A DNA stretch of 64,000 bases from an uncultured Litoreibacter sp. (lineage in GTDB: Bacteria > Pseudomonadota > Alphaproteobacteria > Rhodobacterales > Rhodobacteraceae), in assembly GCA_947493265.1 (NCBI GenBank), contig CANLQL010000004.1:186001-250000 (forward strand), given 5' to 3'. Below are positions 1 through 7,981 of this stretch, piece by piece (the first letter of the stretch is position 1; each line of letters opens with the position of its first letter). Under the pieces are notes generated by a model. That model was not told the DNA's origin and searched no databases. It worked only from the letters and a program-made list of their open reading frames with translations. The position numbers and the translations under genes are program-made.

Positions 1-1
1 T

Positions 2-565
2 GCGAATTTGCCGCAAGGCTGCGTGCTTGTGTTAGACGAGGCCTATATCGATTTAGCGCCCGAAGACGCCGCCCCAACCGTTTCAAAGATTAGTCCAAAC
101 GTCATCCGAATGCGGACGTTTTCAAAGGGGTACGGAATGGCAGGCGCGCGTGTCGGGTATGCAATCGGAACGGCCGAATTGATCACAGCATTCAACAAGA
201 TCCGAAACCACTTCGGGGTATCTCGCATCGCGCAAGCGGGCGCATTGGCAGCCCTTGCGGATCAGGCCTACCTTACTGATATCAAGTCAAAATTCACGAA
301 TTCTCGCGACCGAATTGCACAGATCGCACAGCAGAACGGTCTTGTGGCCCTGCCATCGGCCACGAATTTCGTCACGCTGGATTGCGGCCGGGACGGCGAT
401 TTTGCCCGGCGGGTTTTAGCGCATCTCATCTCGGAAGGTCTGTTCGTCCGGATGCCGTTTGTGGCCCCTCAGGATCGCGCCGTTCGGATCAGTTGTGGCA
501 CAGACGCGCAGATGGACCTGGTTGCAGAGAAACTTCCAATGGCCCTCAAAGCAGCGGCAAGCTAA
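2..565 (+). CDS. hisC: Histidinol-phosphate aminotransferase-like PLP enzyme, C-terminal part (5' end outside window)
   Basis: This is the C-terminal half of a class I/II pyridoxal-phosphate aminotransferase. The reading frame is open to the left edge, so the TTG given by the ORF track at 8 is not a real start. Near the beginning sits DEAYIDL, the aspartate and tyrosine region that contacts the cofactor. About 30 residues later comes TFSKGYGMAGARVGYA, where the lysine forms the Schiff base with PLP. The tail carries the FVRM and RISCGT segments typical of HisC, whose arginine binds the substrate phosphate or carboxylate. HisC converts imidazole-acetol phosphate and glutamate to histidinol phosphate. 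Many alphaproteobacteria keep a second HisC-like enzyme acting on aromatic amino acids, and the fragment cannot separate the two. The stop at 563-565 is followed by a 65-base gap and a small membrane ORF. Confidence 0.8.
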   Translation, partial: ANLPQGCVLVLDEAYIDLAPEDAAPTVSKISPNVIRMRTFSKGYGMAGARVGYAIGTAELITAFNKIRNHFGVSRIAQAGALAALADQAYLTDIKSKFTNSRDRIAQIAQQNGLVALPSATNFVTLDCGRDGDFARRVLAHLISEGLFVRMPFVAPQDRAVRISCGTDAQMDLVAEKLPMALKAAAS

Positions 566-630
566 CCAGTTTTTGACTTTTCCTTCAGGAATTTAGCGCT
601 AGGCTGCGATAAGCAACTATTGGACGACCG

Positions 631-807
631 ATGCCAGACCCGCATATGCGAGAGGTTGAAAACTATACAACGCCATTTCTGGCGATGATGTTTGTCATCT
701 TTTTCACCGCGTTATTTACGCTTTGGGCCATGTTTGGCTATGTCGCATCGCTGTTATCAGGGCTGGTGGTGCATCTGCTGATCGACCGGCTTCCGAAGCG
801 CGACTAG
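631..807 (+). CDS. Small single-pass membrane protein, 58 residues, unknown function
   Basis: A short ORF below the length limit of the supplied track starts at ATG 631 and stops at TAG 805-807. The product begins with a polar, charged stretch (MPDPHMREVENYTTP). It continues with about 35 strongly hydrophobic residues containing FVIFFTALFTLWAMFGY, and ends in the basic tail IDRLPKRD. This gives one long or two short membrane spans with a positively charged, probably cytoplasmic, C-terminus. It lies on the same strand as the hisC-like gene, 65 bases downstream, and its end overlaps the 3' end of the convergent aminotransferase gene by four bases. I do not recognise the family. The composition looks like a real membrane peptide rather than chance, but there is no strong ribosome binding site and no homologue evidence. 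Confidence 0.5.
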   Translation: MPDPHMREVENYTTPFLAMMFVIFFTALFTLWAMFGYVASLLSGLVVHLLIDRLPKRD

Positions 808-2006
808 CCGCGAACCGCACAAACCCGGGATGCAGCTTCCAAGGCACCGGACCCATGCGGTATCCCCAATGCCTTCATGCCAGCATCGATGCTACCAAGT
901 GTGCCCAGCAACATATGCGAGTTTAGGTGACCCATATGGCCGATCCGGAAATACCCGTCCGCATTGGGGTCGGTTTCATCTTCCATGCCAAGGCCAATGC
1001 CTAACGTTACCCCTGCGTTTTCTGTCAGCCAATTGCGTAACTGAGTGCCCGCAGGTGCACCGATCCGAACAGAGGTTACCGCATGACTGCGCGCTGCTGG
1101 ATCCGTGATATTCAACTCAAATGGGCCCTCCGTGGCCCAGGCATCAGCGGCCGCCCAAACCGCCCGCGCCAAAACCGCGTGGCGGTTGAAAACGGCAGGA
1201 AGCCCTTCTTCATGGACGATCATATTGAGTGCTTCACGTAGTCCGTAGACATGATGCGTCGGCGCGGTTCCGCACCAGTATTGGTAATAGCCTTGCGGAT
1301 TGGCACGTGGGCTCCAATTCCAATACCCGGAGACATAGTCGACCTGTGATTTCGCGGCCTCGGCCTTTTCGTTGAAGAAGACAAAGCACATGCCAGGCGG
1401 CGTCATCAGCCCTTTCTGGCTGCCTGTGACCATCACATCGACGCCCCAGGCGTCCATCTCGAACGCGTCACAAGCAAGGCAAGCGATGCAATCGCTCATC
1501 AACAAAGCGGGGTGAAGCGCGGCATCCATTGCCGCACGGATCGCAGCCGTATCGCTTTTTGCACTTGTCGAGGTGTCGACGAAAACGCTCAGCACCGCTT
1601 TGATCTTGTGATCTTTGTCGGCCTTTAAAGCCTCCTCAAGCTGGGCCGGGTCTACCGATGCACGCATCCCGAATTCGAGGATTTCGACCTCAATGCCCAT
1701 TTGCTGTGCCATCTCTGCCCAACCATGGGCAAATCTGCCCGTCGCCGGAACCAAAACCTTGTCGCCACGGTTCAAGGTGTTAGCCAAAGCCGCTTCCCAG
1801 GCCGCGTGCCCGTTTCCGACATACATCGCAACATTGCCGCTGGTTTGCGCAACCGCCTTCAGATCAGGAACGAGCGAGGCTGTAATGTCGATCAGCTCCC
1901 CGGTGTAGATGTTCGGGGCAGCACGATGCATCGCTTGAAGCACGCGATCCGGCATGATGGACGGGCCAGGAATTGCAAGCGTATGGCGACCGTTGGAAAG
2001 CGACAT
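804..2006 (-). CDS. Class V aminotransferase, serine/alanine-glyoxylate aminotransferase type
   Basis: This is a PLP-dependent fold-type I aminotransferase of class V, 400 residues from the chosen start. The N-terminus has the IPGPSIMPDRVLQAM segment typical of alanine- and serine-glyoxylate transaminases. The PLP lysine lies in TGSQKGLMTPPG near residue 198, and GTAPTHHVYGLREAL follows later. Enzymes of this kind move the amino group of serine or alanine to glyoxylate. In methylotrophs and roseobacters they feed the serine cycle or photorespiration-like glyoxylate removal. The exact donor cannot be read from the sequence. The ORF track extends to 2072, but ATG 2006 is preceded by a TGAGG ribosome site and gives the family-typical N-terminus. 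A TTGACC-N17-TAGCTC promoter candidate lies just upstream. The D-glycerate dehydrogenase-like gene at 35 kb could act in the same pathway. Confidence 0.85.
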   Translation of the reverse strand: MSLSNGRHTLAIPGPSIMPDRVLQAMHRAAPNIYTGELIDITASLVPDLKAVAQTSGNVAMYVGNGHAAWEAALANTLNRGDKVLVPATGRFAHGWAEMAQQMGIEVEILEFGMRASVDPAQLEEALKADKDHKIKAVLSVFVDTSTSAKSDTAAIRAAMDAALHPALLMSDCIACLACDAFEMDAWGVDVMVTGSQKGLMTPPGMCFVFFNEKAEAAKSQVDYVSGYWNWSPRANPQGYYQYWCGTAPTHHVYGLREALNMIVHEEGLPAVFNRHAVLARAVWAAADAWATEGPFELNITDPAARSHAVTSVRIGAPAGTQLRNWLTENAGVTLGIGLGMEDETDPNADGYFRIGHMGHLNSHMLLGTLGSIDAGMKALGIPHGSGALEAASRVCAVRG

Positions 2007-2034
2007 GGGAACCTCAGGAATTGCTGTTCTGTCA

Positions 2035-2063
2035 GAGCTAGATCGCACGCGACCAGAGGTCAA
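2035..2063 (-). promoter_or_regulatory. Possible sigma-70 promoter for the class V aminotransferase
   Basis: On the minus strand, TTGACC (2063-2058) is followed after 17 bases by TAGCTC (2040-2035). The -35 element matches five of six positions, but the -10 is poor. It sits about 30 bases upstream of the start codon at 2006. This was read by eye and is only suggestive. Confidence 0.3.
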
Positions 2064-2075
2064 TCGGCGCATCTA

Positions 2076-2762
2076 TCAGCGTTTGTGATACGCACGGGCA
2101 AGTTTTTGTGGGTCTGCGCCCAACAGGTACCGGACAAGCGTCCATAAATTTCGCGCGCCGCGGTTTATCCAGCCGCTTTCGATATACCTTTGCGCCCCGG
2201 TCGTGACATAAGTCGGGAGCAGTAGAACCCTGCCCTTCAGCGCACGCGCGATCGCAACATCCTCCATCAGGGGAAGATCGGGATAACCGTTGATTTGATC
2301 ATAGAGCGTTCTGGAAATCAGCAATCCTTGATCGCCGTAGGGTAGGTCAAACACGCGGCTGCGAAAATTTGCCCAGGACCCAACCAAACGGGGCAATAGC
2401 CCATCAGCTTGAAATCTAAGCCGAAACACCGCCGCCTTGTGGGGCTGTTTCGCGATGTGAACCGATACTGCACCGACCCAATCGTCCGGCAGCTGTGTAT
2501 CTGCATGTAAAAAGAGCAACCAATCGGCTTTCGCAACTTCTGCCCCGCGTTGCAGCTGACCGCCTCTTCCTTTCGCGCCAGTGACAAGCTGTGCGCCGAC
2601 ATCGTCGGCCAAGGCAGGTGTGCCATCCGTACTGCCCCCGTCCGAGATCACCAAATCGCGGATCACTCCCGCAGATAGCCCCGGCAAAAGACTGTCCAAG
2701 CACCCCGGCAAAGAGCCCGCGGCATTCAGGGTTGGAATAATGATTGAAATTTGGCTGGCCAT
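2076..2762 (-). CDS. Family 2 glycosyltransferase, TIGR04283 (arsenosugar-type) family
   Basis: This GT-A fold glycosyltransferase has 228 residues from ATG 2762, or 235 if the GTG at 2783 is used. It opens with SIIIPTLNAAGSLPGCLDSL, the nucleotide-binding start of family 2 transferases. ISDGGSTDGT follows, and then the DXD-like metal site in FLHADTQLP. The region LPYGDQGLLISR and the motif LMEDVAIARAL match my memory of the TIGR04283 subfamily, which is annotated as arsenosugar biosynthesis. That name comes from gene neighbourhoods in other bacteria. Here the usual companions, a radical-SAM ArsS, an ArsM methyltransferase and a TIGR04282 partner, are not next to it. The sugar donor and acceptor are therefore unknown. 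It precedes the aminotransferase on the same strand by 69 bases. Confidence 0.75.
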   Translation of the reverse strand: MASQISIIIPTLNAAGSLPGCLDSLLPGLSAGVIRDLVISDGGSTDGTPALADDVGAQLVTGAKGRGGQLQRGAEVAKADWLLFLHADTQLPDDWVGAVSVHIAKQPHKAAVFRLRFQADGLLPRLVGSWANFRSRVFDLPYGDQGLLISRTLYDQINGYPDLPLMEDVAIARALKGRVLLLPTYVTTGAQRYIESGWINRGARNLWTLVRYLLGADPQKLARAYHKR

Positions 2763-2858
2763 GGCATGGGGTCTGTTCAGCACACGCAGAGTGCCTATAT
2801 GATTTGAAGAAGACGGTTTTTCAGCGCCGTTGTACTGGACTTAGGACACAGACGCAAA

Positions 2859-3605
2859 ATGCCAGCAGAAACGATCCCCCTTCGGACAGTCTTGTCGATC
2901 ACCCGGCCCGATGCAGACAGCTTCCTGCAAGGCTTGGTCAGCAACGACATTTCGAAACTGGACAACGGTCTTGTCTATGCGGCGATGCTGTCGCCACAGG
3001 GTAAGTACCTGGCGGACTTCTTTTTGTTGCGTCAGGGCGACGCGATCCTGCTGGATGTTGCACAGGGCCTTAGTGACGGGCTGCTGAAACGTCTGAATAT
3101 GTATAAATTAAGGGCTGACGTGGCGATTTCGCTGCTCGATTTGCCGGTCAGCCGCGGGCTTGGTGACGTGCCGGACGGGGCATTCGCCGATCCACGTCAC
3201 CCAGCGCTGGGATGGCGCGCCTATGGTCTGGAGGCGACCGAAGGTAAAACGAATTGGGACGCTATTCGGGTAGAGCACTGCATCCCGGAAAGTCTGGTCG
3301 AGCTGATCCCGGATGATACTTACATTCTGGAAGCTGGGTTCGAGGCGCTGAACGGCGTTGATTTCAAGAAAGGGTGCTATGTCGGTCAGGAAGTAACCGC
3401 CCGGATGAAGCACAAAACAGAGCTGCGCAAAGGCTTTAGAACCGTCCATATCGACGGGGAAGTCCCGGTTGGAACAGAGATTGCCGCCAATGGAAAAACG
3501 ATTGGCAGCGTCTACACGCAGGCAAACGGTAAAGCGATTGCCTATCTGCGCTTTGATCGCATCGCACCGGGCATGACTGCCGGAACTGCCACGCTCAGCG
3601 CGTAG
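2859..3605 (+). CDS. ygfZ: YgfZ/IBA57-type folate-binding Fe-S cluster assembly factor
   Basis: This 248-residue protein of the GcvT-like YgfZ family helps maintain certain [4Fe-4S] enzymes, including MiaB-type radical-SAM enzymes, in a folate-dependent manner. The diagnostic motif KGCYVGQEVTARMKHK near residue 170 carries the conserved cysteine. The N-terminus TRPDADSFLQGLVSNDI matches the family's substrate-binding entry. Length is slightly below the E. coli protein (about 325 residues), as is usual for alphaproteobacterial members. ATG 2859 is the only sensible start. The RimO enzyme encoded at 13.8 kb is the kind of radical-SAM client such a factor supports. The gene converges with the inositol monophosphatase gene, ending seven bases from its stop. 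Confidence 0.85.
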   Translation: MPAETIPLRTVLSITRPDADSFLQGLVSNDISKLDNGLVYAAMLSPQGKYLADFFLLRQGDAILLDVAQGLSDGLLKRLNMYKLRADVAISLLDLPVSRGLGDVPDGAFADPRHPALGWRAYGLEATEGKTNWDAIRVEHCIPESLVELIPDDTYILEAGFEALNGVDFKKGCYVGQEVTARMKHKTELRKGFRTVHIDGEVPVGTEIAANGKTIGSVYTQANGKAIAYLRFDRIAPGMTAGTATLSA

Positions 3606-3611
3606 GCCAGC

Positions 3612-4403
3612 TTAGTCCCGCGCGCGGATCGTTTTGGAAAACGCCTCAAAAATCTCAGGATTGGCAGCGATCAGATGTCCTGTCTCCAGGATATCCTGGC
3701 CTTCGCGCAGCGGTTCGACGAAACCGCCCGCCTCTTTGACCAACAAGATACCAGCTGCGATGTCCCACGCCTGCACACCGCGTTCCCAATACCCATCGTA
3801 GCGCCCAGCAGCGACATAGGCCAAATCAAGGGCCGCAGCCCCCCAACGCCGAACACCCGCACATTGCGGAAGCAGCGCCGCAAAATCTTTCAGGACAGCA
3901 GGGAGGTATTTGTTGCCACCAAAGGGCACGCCGGTTGCATAGACGGTCTCTATCATCTTGTGACGTCCTGACACCCGCAAGCGCGCATCATTCATCCAAG
4001 CGCCCTGCCCTTTTTCGGCAAAGAACATTTCGTCCTTGGACGGATCATAAACCACGGCGGAAACGATCTCTCCCTTATGTTCCAGCGCGATGGATACGGC
4101 CCAATGGGGCATGCCGTGTAGAAAGTTTGTCGTGCCATCCAGCGGGTCCACGATCCACCGGCGGGTCGGGTCTTCGCCTTCGATGGCGTCGCTTTCCTCG
4201 GCCAGCCAACCGTAGGTCTTGCGCGCGCCCATCAACTCTTCCTTAAGAATTTCTTCGGCGGCGATATCGGCCTTGGAGACAAAATCGCCTGCACCCTTCA
4301 TCGACACCTGAAGGTTCTCAACTTCCCGGAAGTCCTTCGCAAGGCTGCGGCCAGCCAGACGGGCGGCTTTCATCATAAGGTTAAGATTGGCACTGCCTTG
4401 CAT
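3612..4403 (-). CDS. suhB: Inositol monophosphatase family protein
   Basis: This Mg2+-dependent phosphatase of the IMPase/SuhB family has 263 residues. The metal-site motifs are intact: LAEESD near residue 70, WIVDPLDGTTNFLHGMPHWA near residue 85, and WDIAAGILLVKEAGG near residue 210. The three acidic clusters hold the two or three metal ions. Family members hydrolyse myo-inositol phosphates, and in some bacteria act on other sugar phosphates or, as SuhB, associate with antitermination complexes. Which role applies here cannot be told. The ORF track begins at 4520, but ATG 4403 (MQGSANLNLMM) gives the canonical N-terminus and avoids overlap with the divergent DMT transporter. Confidence 0.85.
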   Translation of the reverse strand: MQGSANLNLMMKAARLAGRSLAKDFREVENLQVSMKGAGDFVSKADIAAEEILKEELMGARKTYGWLAEESDAIEGEDPTRRWIVDPLDGTTNFLHGMPHWAVSIALEHKGEIVSAVVYDPSKDEMFFAEKGQGAWMNDARLRVSGRHKMIETVYATGVPFGGNKYLPAVLKDFAALLPQCAGVRRWGAAALDLAYVAAGRYDGYWERGVQAWDIAAGILLVKEAGGFVEPLREGQDILETGHLIAANPEIFEAFSKTIRARD

Positions 4404-4514
4404 AACAGGTCGCTCCGATTTGAGGGGTCCGGTCGCGCGTATAGCGAGGCTGCGCTCCAAGGGAAAGGGCGAAGACGCATTGCGCCCGCTGGGCACCCCC
4501 TCTAGCGTGCAGAA

Positions 4515-5423
4515 ATGCAAGCAGACAGACCCATAATCGGCATCCTTTTGATGATCGGCTTTTGCGCCTTGGCCCCTCTGGGCGATTCGCTGGCGAAATT
4601 GCTGGGCCAGACAATTCCTGTCCTGCAGCTGGTTTTCGTACGTTTTGCCGTACAGACGGTGATCCTGCTTCCGCTGGTCTGGTATCTTGGCCGCAGCATT
4701 CAGCTAAGCCCCCGGGTTCTGCGACTGACATTCGTGCGCACGGTTTTGCATATTATCGGCATTGGCGCGATGTTCACCTCACTGAAATTCCTGCCGCTGG
4801 CCGATGCAATTGCCATCGCCTTCGTAATGCCGTTCATCATGCTGCTGCTTGGCAAGTTCGTGCTGGGGGAAGAAGTTGGAGGCCGTCGCCTGGGGGCCTG
4901 CTGTGTGGGCTTCATCGGAACGCTTTTTGTCATCCAGCCAAGTTTTGCCGCCGTAGGAGCACCCGCGTTACTACCGCTTGTTGTGGCTGTGGTCTTTGCA
5001 CTTTTCATGCTGGTCACGCGCCAGATCGCCAAGGAAGCTGACCCGATCGCGCTGCAGGCCGTATCAGGCTTGATGGCAACCCCGCTATTGGCGTTGGTCT
5101 ACCTGATCCCGGTGCAAGCCCAGTCCGACATCTTGCGATTTGTCATACCTGATACGACCGAAGCACTGCTTTTGCTGACAATCGGCGTCGTGGGCACCAT
5201 CGCGCATCTGCTGATGACCTGGTCTTTGCGCTATGCACCATCAGCGACCGTCGCACCCGTGCAATACCTCGAGATTCCGTTCGCCACGATCATGGGATAC
5301 TTGATCTTTCGGGACTGGCCGAACGGGCTCGCGATGGTTGGTATCGCCATCACGATGGCGGCAGGGCTTTACATCCTGAACCGCGAACGGCAATTGGCAA
5401 AAGTCAGCCCCGCTGCAGCTTGA
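4515..5423 (+). CDS. DMT-superfamily (EamA) inner-membrane transporter
   Basis: The 302-residue protein is almost entirely hydrophobic and has about ten predicted membrane helices in two homologous halves, the layout of EamA (DUF6) transporters. Early glycine-rich helices such as GILLMIGFCALAPLGDSLAK and the second-half segment VAPVQYLEIPFATIMGYLIF fit this family. Family members export amino acids, nucleosides or other metabolites, but no substrate can be inferred. The gene diverges from suhB with 111 bases between starts. Its last 20 bases overlap the 3' end of the convergent metR gene. Confidence 0.8.
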   Translation: MQADRPIIGILLMIGFCALAPLGDSLAKLLGQTIPVLQLVFVRFAVQTVILLPLVWYLGRSIQLSPRVLRLTFVRTVLHIIGIGAMFTSLKFLPLADAIAIAFVMPFIMLLLGKFVLGEEVGGRRLGACCVGFIGTLFVIQPSFAAVGAPALLPLVVAVVFALFMLVTRQIAKEADPIALQAVSGLMATPLLALVYLIPVQAQSDILRFVIPDTTEALLLLTIGVVGTIAHLLMTWSLRYAPSATVAPVQYLEIPFATIMGYLIFRDWPNGLAMVGIAITMAAGLYILNRERQLAKVSPAAA

Positions 5424-6309
5424 CCGGTTCTGATCGCGCCAAGCGAATGACATTGGACATGAACGGTTTGGATGTATCTTCCACCCGTGTCGCCGCAAAC
5501 AGCCGCTTGGTGCGGCCGTCTTTCGTCAATGGTCGAGTGACATAGTCCGAATTATACCGCACCTCGCGCACAACCCAATCCGGCAAAACAGCGACACCAC
5601 GGTTGGAGGCCACAAGCAGAAGTATCACCGCCGTCAATTCCACCTGCCGCATTGCGCGTGGCTCAACCCCGGCTGGGATCAAAAGCTCGGTGAACACATC
5701 CAAACGGGTTCGGTCAACGGGATAGGTGATCAGCAATTGGTCGCGAAGATCTTCCGCGTCGATATAGTCTTTTTTTGCCAGAGGGTTCTGAGAAGATGCA
5801 ACAAAAACAGGCTCATAGTCAAAAAGCGGGGTGAAATCGACACCGGGCAGATCTTCGGGATCAGAGGAGACCACCAAATCGACCTCTTCCCGCAACAAGG
5901 CTGGCAACCCATCGAAGCTCAGGCCTGGGCGGATATCAACGTCGATATCAGGCCAAGCCTTGCGAAATCCTTCCAAGACAGGAAACAGCCACTCAAAACA
6001 GGCGTGGCATTCAATCGCGATGTGCAAACGTCCGGTTTTGCCGGACTTCAGCGACAGAAAATCTTCCTGCAGCGCCTCAACCTCTGGCAAAACCTTCTCG
6101 GCCAGTTTCAACAGCTTCATGCCAGCAGGCGACAGCTTCATCGGTTTGGAGCGGCGAATGAACAATTCCACGCCTGCCTGATCCTCAAGACCTTTGATCT
6201 GATGGCTCAGCGCAGACTGCGTGATGTTCAATTGATCGGCCGCTTTCGCAAGGCCACCCGCTTCATGGATTGCCTTGACCGTCCGAAGGTGGCGAAACTC
6301 TAAATGCAT
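5404..6309 (-). CDS. metR: LysR-family regulator, MetR type
   Basis: This LysR-type transcription factor has 301 residues from ATG 6309 (MHLEFRHLRTVKAIHEAGG). The N-terminal winged helix-turn-helix includes LAKAADQLNITQSALSHQIK, closely matching MetR. The remainder is the periplasmic-binding-like effector domain (LHIAIECHACFEWLFPVLEGF). In enterobacteria MetR uses homocysteine as effector and activates metE, metF and other methionine genes. Here it is divergent from metF, and an exact MetR half-site pair lies between them. The track's longer start at 6378 would run through that regulatory region and is unlikely. The gene converges on the DMT transporter with a 20-base overlap. Confidence 0.87.
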   Translation of the reverse strand: MHLEFRHLRTVKAIHEAGGLAKAADQLNITQSALSHQIKGLEDQAGVELFIRRSKPMKLSPAGMKLLKLAEKVLPEVEALQEDFLSLKSGKTGRLHIAIECHACFEWLFPVLEGFRKAWPDIDVDIRPGLSFDGLPALLREEVDLVVSSDPEDLPGVDFTPLFDYEPVFVASSQNPLAKKDYIDAEDLRDQLLITYPVDRTRLDVFTELLIPAGVEPRAMRQVELTAVILLLVASNRGVAVLPDWVVREVRYNSDYVTRPLTKDGRTKRLFAATRVEDTSKPFMSNVIRLARSEPVKLQRG

Positions 6310-6337
6310 AGCGCGCTCATAATAATCTTGAATGTTA

Positions 6338-6350
6338 TGAATTTGTTTCA
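6338..6350. promoter_or_regulatory. MetR binding site between metR and metF
   Basis: TGAATTTGTTTCA matches the published MetR consensus TGAA-N5-TTCA exactly. It lies 28 bases upstream of the metR start and 47 bases upstream of the metF start. That position would serve autoregulation of metR and activation of metF. The sequence match is seen directly; binding is inferred. Confidence 0.75.
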
Positions 6351-6397
6351 CAACCACGCCTATGAGACAAGGGATCAAATCTTATCGGAGCCCCGTG

Positions 6398-7264
6398 ATG
6401 TCCGCCCCAAACGTCTCATTTGAATTCTTCCCACCGCAATCCTTGCAGGCCAGTTTCAAGCTGTGGGAAACCGCGCAAACTTTGGCCCCGTTGGACCCGA
6501 ATTTCGTGTCCGTCACTTATGGCGCAGGTGGCACCACCCGCAAATTGACCCATGAGGCGGTGACAGCATTGCAGGCCAATATGGGCTTGAAGGTCGCGGC
6601 GCATCTAACCTGTGTGGACGCGACCCGCGAAGAAACCCTCGCGATTGCCGACACATACGCAAATTCTGGTGTGAAAGATATCGTCGCGTTGCGCGGGGAT
6701 GCCCCCAAAGGCGCTGACAGGTTCGAAGTTCATCCGGATGGCTTTGCGTCCTCCGTGGACCTGATCACTGCGTTGAAAGATCGCCACGATTTCACAATCC
6801 GCGTCGGGGCCTATCCTGACACACATCCCGAAGCGCGAGATCAGAAAGCGGATATCGAATTTCTCAAGCGCAAGTTTGACGCTGGCGCTGACGCGGCGAT
6901 TACGCAGTTTTTCTTTGAAGCTGATACGTTTTTCAGGTTCCGGGACGCCTGTGCGGCAGCGGGGATCGAAAACCAAATTATACCGGGTGTTTTCCCAATC
7001 GAAAACTGGACCAAGGCCCGAAATTTTGCCGCCCGGTGCGGCGCAAACGTACCCGCGTGGCTTGATGATACGTTCGCAACGGCGATCCGCGATGACCGTC
7101 ATGACCTGTTGGCGACAGCATTGGCGACTGAATTGTGTGACACGTTGATCCAAGGTGGCGTGGAGGACTTGCATTTCTACACGCTTAACAAACCTGACAT
7201 GACCCGCGACATCTGCGCAGCCCTCGGGATCACGCCAAAAATGGAGCTTGCGCAAGTCGCCTGA
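6398..7264 (+). CDS. metF: 5,10-methylenetetrahydrofolate reductase
   Basis: This FAD-dependent TIM-barrel enzyme reduces methylene-THF to methyl-THF, the methyl donor for methionine synthesis. The family signatures appear in order: SFEFFPPQ at the N-terminus with the catalytic glutamate, SVTYGAGGTTR, LRGDAPKG, GAYPDTHPEA, and DAGADAAITQFFF. Length is 288 residues, typical for bacterial MetF. ATG 6398 is chosen over the track start at 6362 because GGAG lies nine bases upstream and the protein then starts with the conserved sheet. It is divergent from metR and probably under MetR and homocysteine control. The thioesterase gene begins 53 bases downstream. Confidence 0.93.
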   Translation: MSAPNVSFEFFPPQSLQASFKLWETAQTLAPLDPNFVSVTYGAGGTTRKLTHEAVTALQANMGLKVAAHLTCVDATREETLAIADTYANSGVKDIVALRGDAPKGADRFEVHPDGFASSVDLITALKDRHDFTIRVGAYPDTHPEARDQKADIEFLKRKFDAGADAAITQFFFEADTFFRFRDACAAAGIENQIIPGVFPIENWTKARNFAARCGANVPAWLDDTFATAIRDDRHDLLATALATELCDTLIQGGVEDLHFYTLNKPDMTRDICAALGITPKMELAQVA

Positions 7265-7317
7265 CTTGATCTCCCCTGCTCGGCCTCGTAACTCTTGCCC
7301 CAAACCAGGAGTGACCG

Positions 7318-7806
7318 ATGGCCGAGCCTTTTTTTGCCAAAACCGCTGATGATATTCTGACGCTGCCCGAAATTCTGGAGATGTCAGGGCTGGAATTTAT
7401 GCAGAAGATTCTGGAAGGGGAGATCCCGGCTCCACCAATATCAAGGACGCTAAACTTTAGGCTGGTCGAAGTCGCTGAAGGTCGTACGGTCTTTCAAGGC
7501 TCACCGCGATTTGAAGCCTTCAATCCGATCGGGACGGCGCATGGTGGATGGTACGGCACGATCCTAGATAGCGCGATGGCCTGCGCAGTCATGACGACGG
7601 TGCCAAAAGGGTCCGCTTACACGACGCTTGAGTACAAAGTGAACATTACCAGACCGATCCCGGAAGGGATGGAGGTCCGCGTAACAGGCGAGGTCGATCA
7701 TGCCGGAAGGTCAACCGGTGTTGCAAGCGGATGGATTCACGGGGTCGAGGATGGTAAACTTTATGCAACAGGATCAACAACTTGCTTGATCATGAAGCTT
7801 GCCTAG
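7318..7806 (+). CDS. PaaI-family hotdog-fold thioesterase
   Basis: The 162-residue protein has the hotdog-fold acyl-CoA thioesterase signature NPIGTAHGGWYGTILDSAMACAV near residue 75, with the family's HGG motif. The strand segments TTLEYKVNITRPI and ATGSTTCLIMK complete the fold. Members hydrolyse phenylacetyl-type or medium-chain acyl-CoA; the substrate here is unknown. The start at 7318 has an AGGAG site upstream. It follows metF by 53 bases and may be cotranscribed. Confidence 0.85.
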   Translation: MAEPFFAKTADDILTLPEILEMSGLEFMQKILEGEIPAPPISRTLNFRLVEVAEGRTVFQGSPRFEAFNPIGTAHGGWYGTILDSAMACAVMTTVPKGSAYTTLEYKVNITRPIPEGMEVRVTGEVDHAGRSTGVASGWIHGVEDGKLYATGSTTCLIMKLA

Positions 7807-7875
7807 ATCACGGAGGCATCAAAAGCGCGTGACAGGTTCCCAACAACGCCTGCGCATCTGCGCACCTTATTCCCC

Positions 7876-7904
7876 CTGACATTTCCGGCCGGATTGTCTA
7901 TATA
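7876..7904 (+). promoter_or_regulatory. Sigma-70 promoter for the 7.9-kb small transcript
   Basis: CTGACA (7876-7881) and TATATA (7899-7904) are separated by exactly 17 bases. This would start RNA near 7911. No protein gene of normal size lies downstream on this strand until 11152, so the promoter appears to serve a short transcript. Confidence 0.5.
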
Positions 7905-7908
7905 GGTC

Positions 7909-7977
7909 ATGTACTCCACTGCACGGCAGGGAGGCATGCAGGGCCGTTACGGGTCCACCCTTAGCGGCCCTGTTTTG
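7909..7977 (+). ncRNA. Candidate small RNA or leader RNA ending in an intrinsic terminator
   Basis: A promoter-like pair ends just upstream, and the region closes with a strong hairpin plus T-run, giving a predicted transcript of about 65-70 bases. The region lies between metF/thioesterase (plus strand) and rraA (minus strand), so it is not the leader of any normal gene. It can also be read as a short peptide of 43 codons from ATG 7909 or 34 from ATG 7939. The latter has GGGAGG only one base before it, which is too close for a normal start. I do not recognise the RNA family. Confidence 0.45.
7939..7976 (+). terminator. Strong intrinsic terminator hairpin
   Basis: CAGGGCCGTTA pairs with TAGCGGCCCTG (11 pairs including one G-T). 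One mismatch follows, then three more pairs around a TCCA loop. TTTTG comes directly after the stem. This is the strongest hairpin I noticed in the window. Confidence 0.7.
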
Positions 7978-7981
7978 TCTG

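Noticed and set aside
6310-6397. SAM or SAH riboswitch before metF
   Set aside because: The gap is short and holds the MetR box; I saw no pseudoknot-like riboswitch core. The same check before sat-cysC was also negative.
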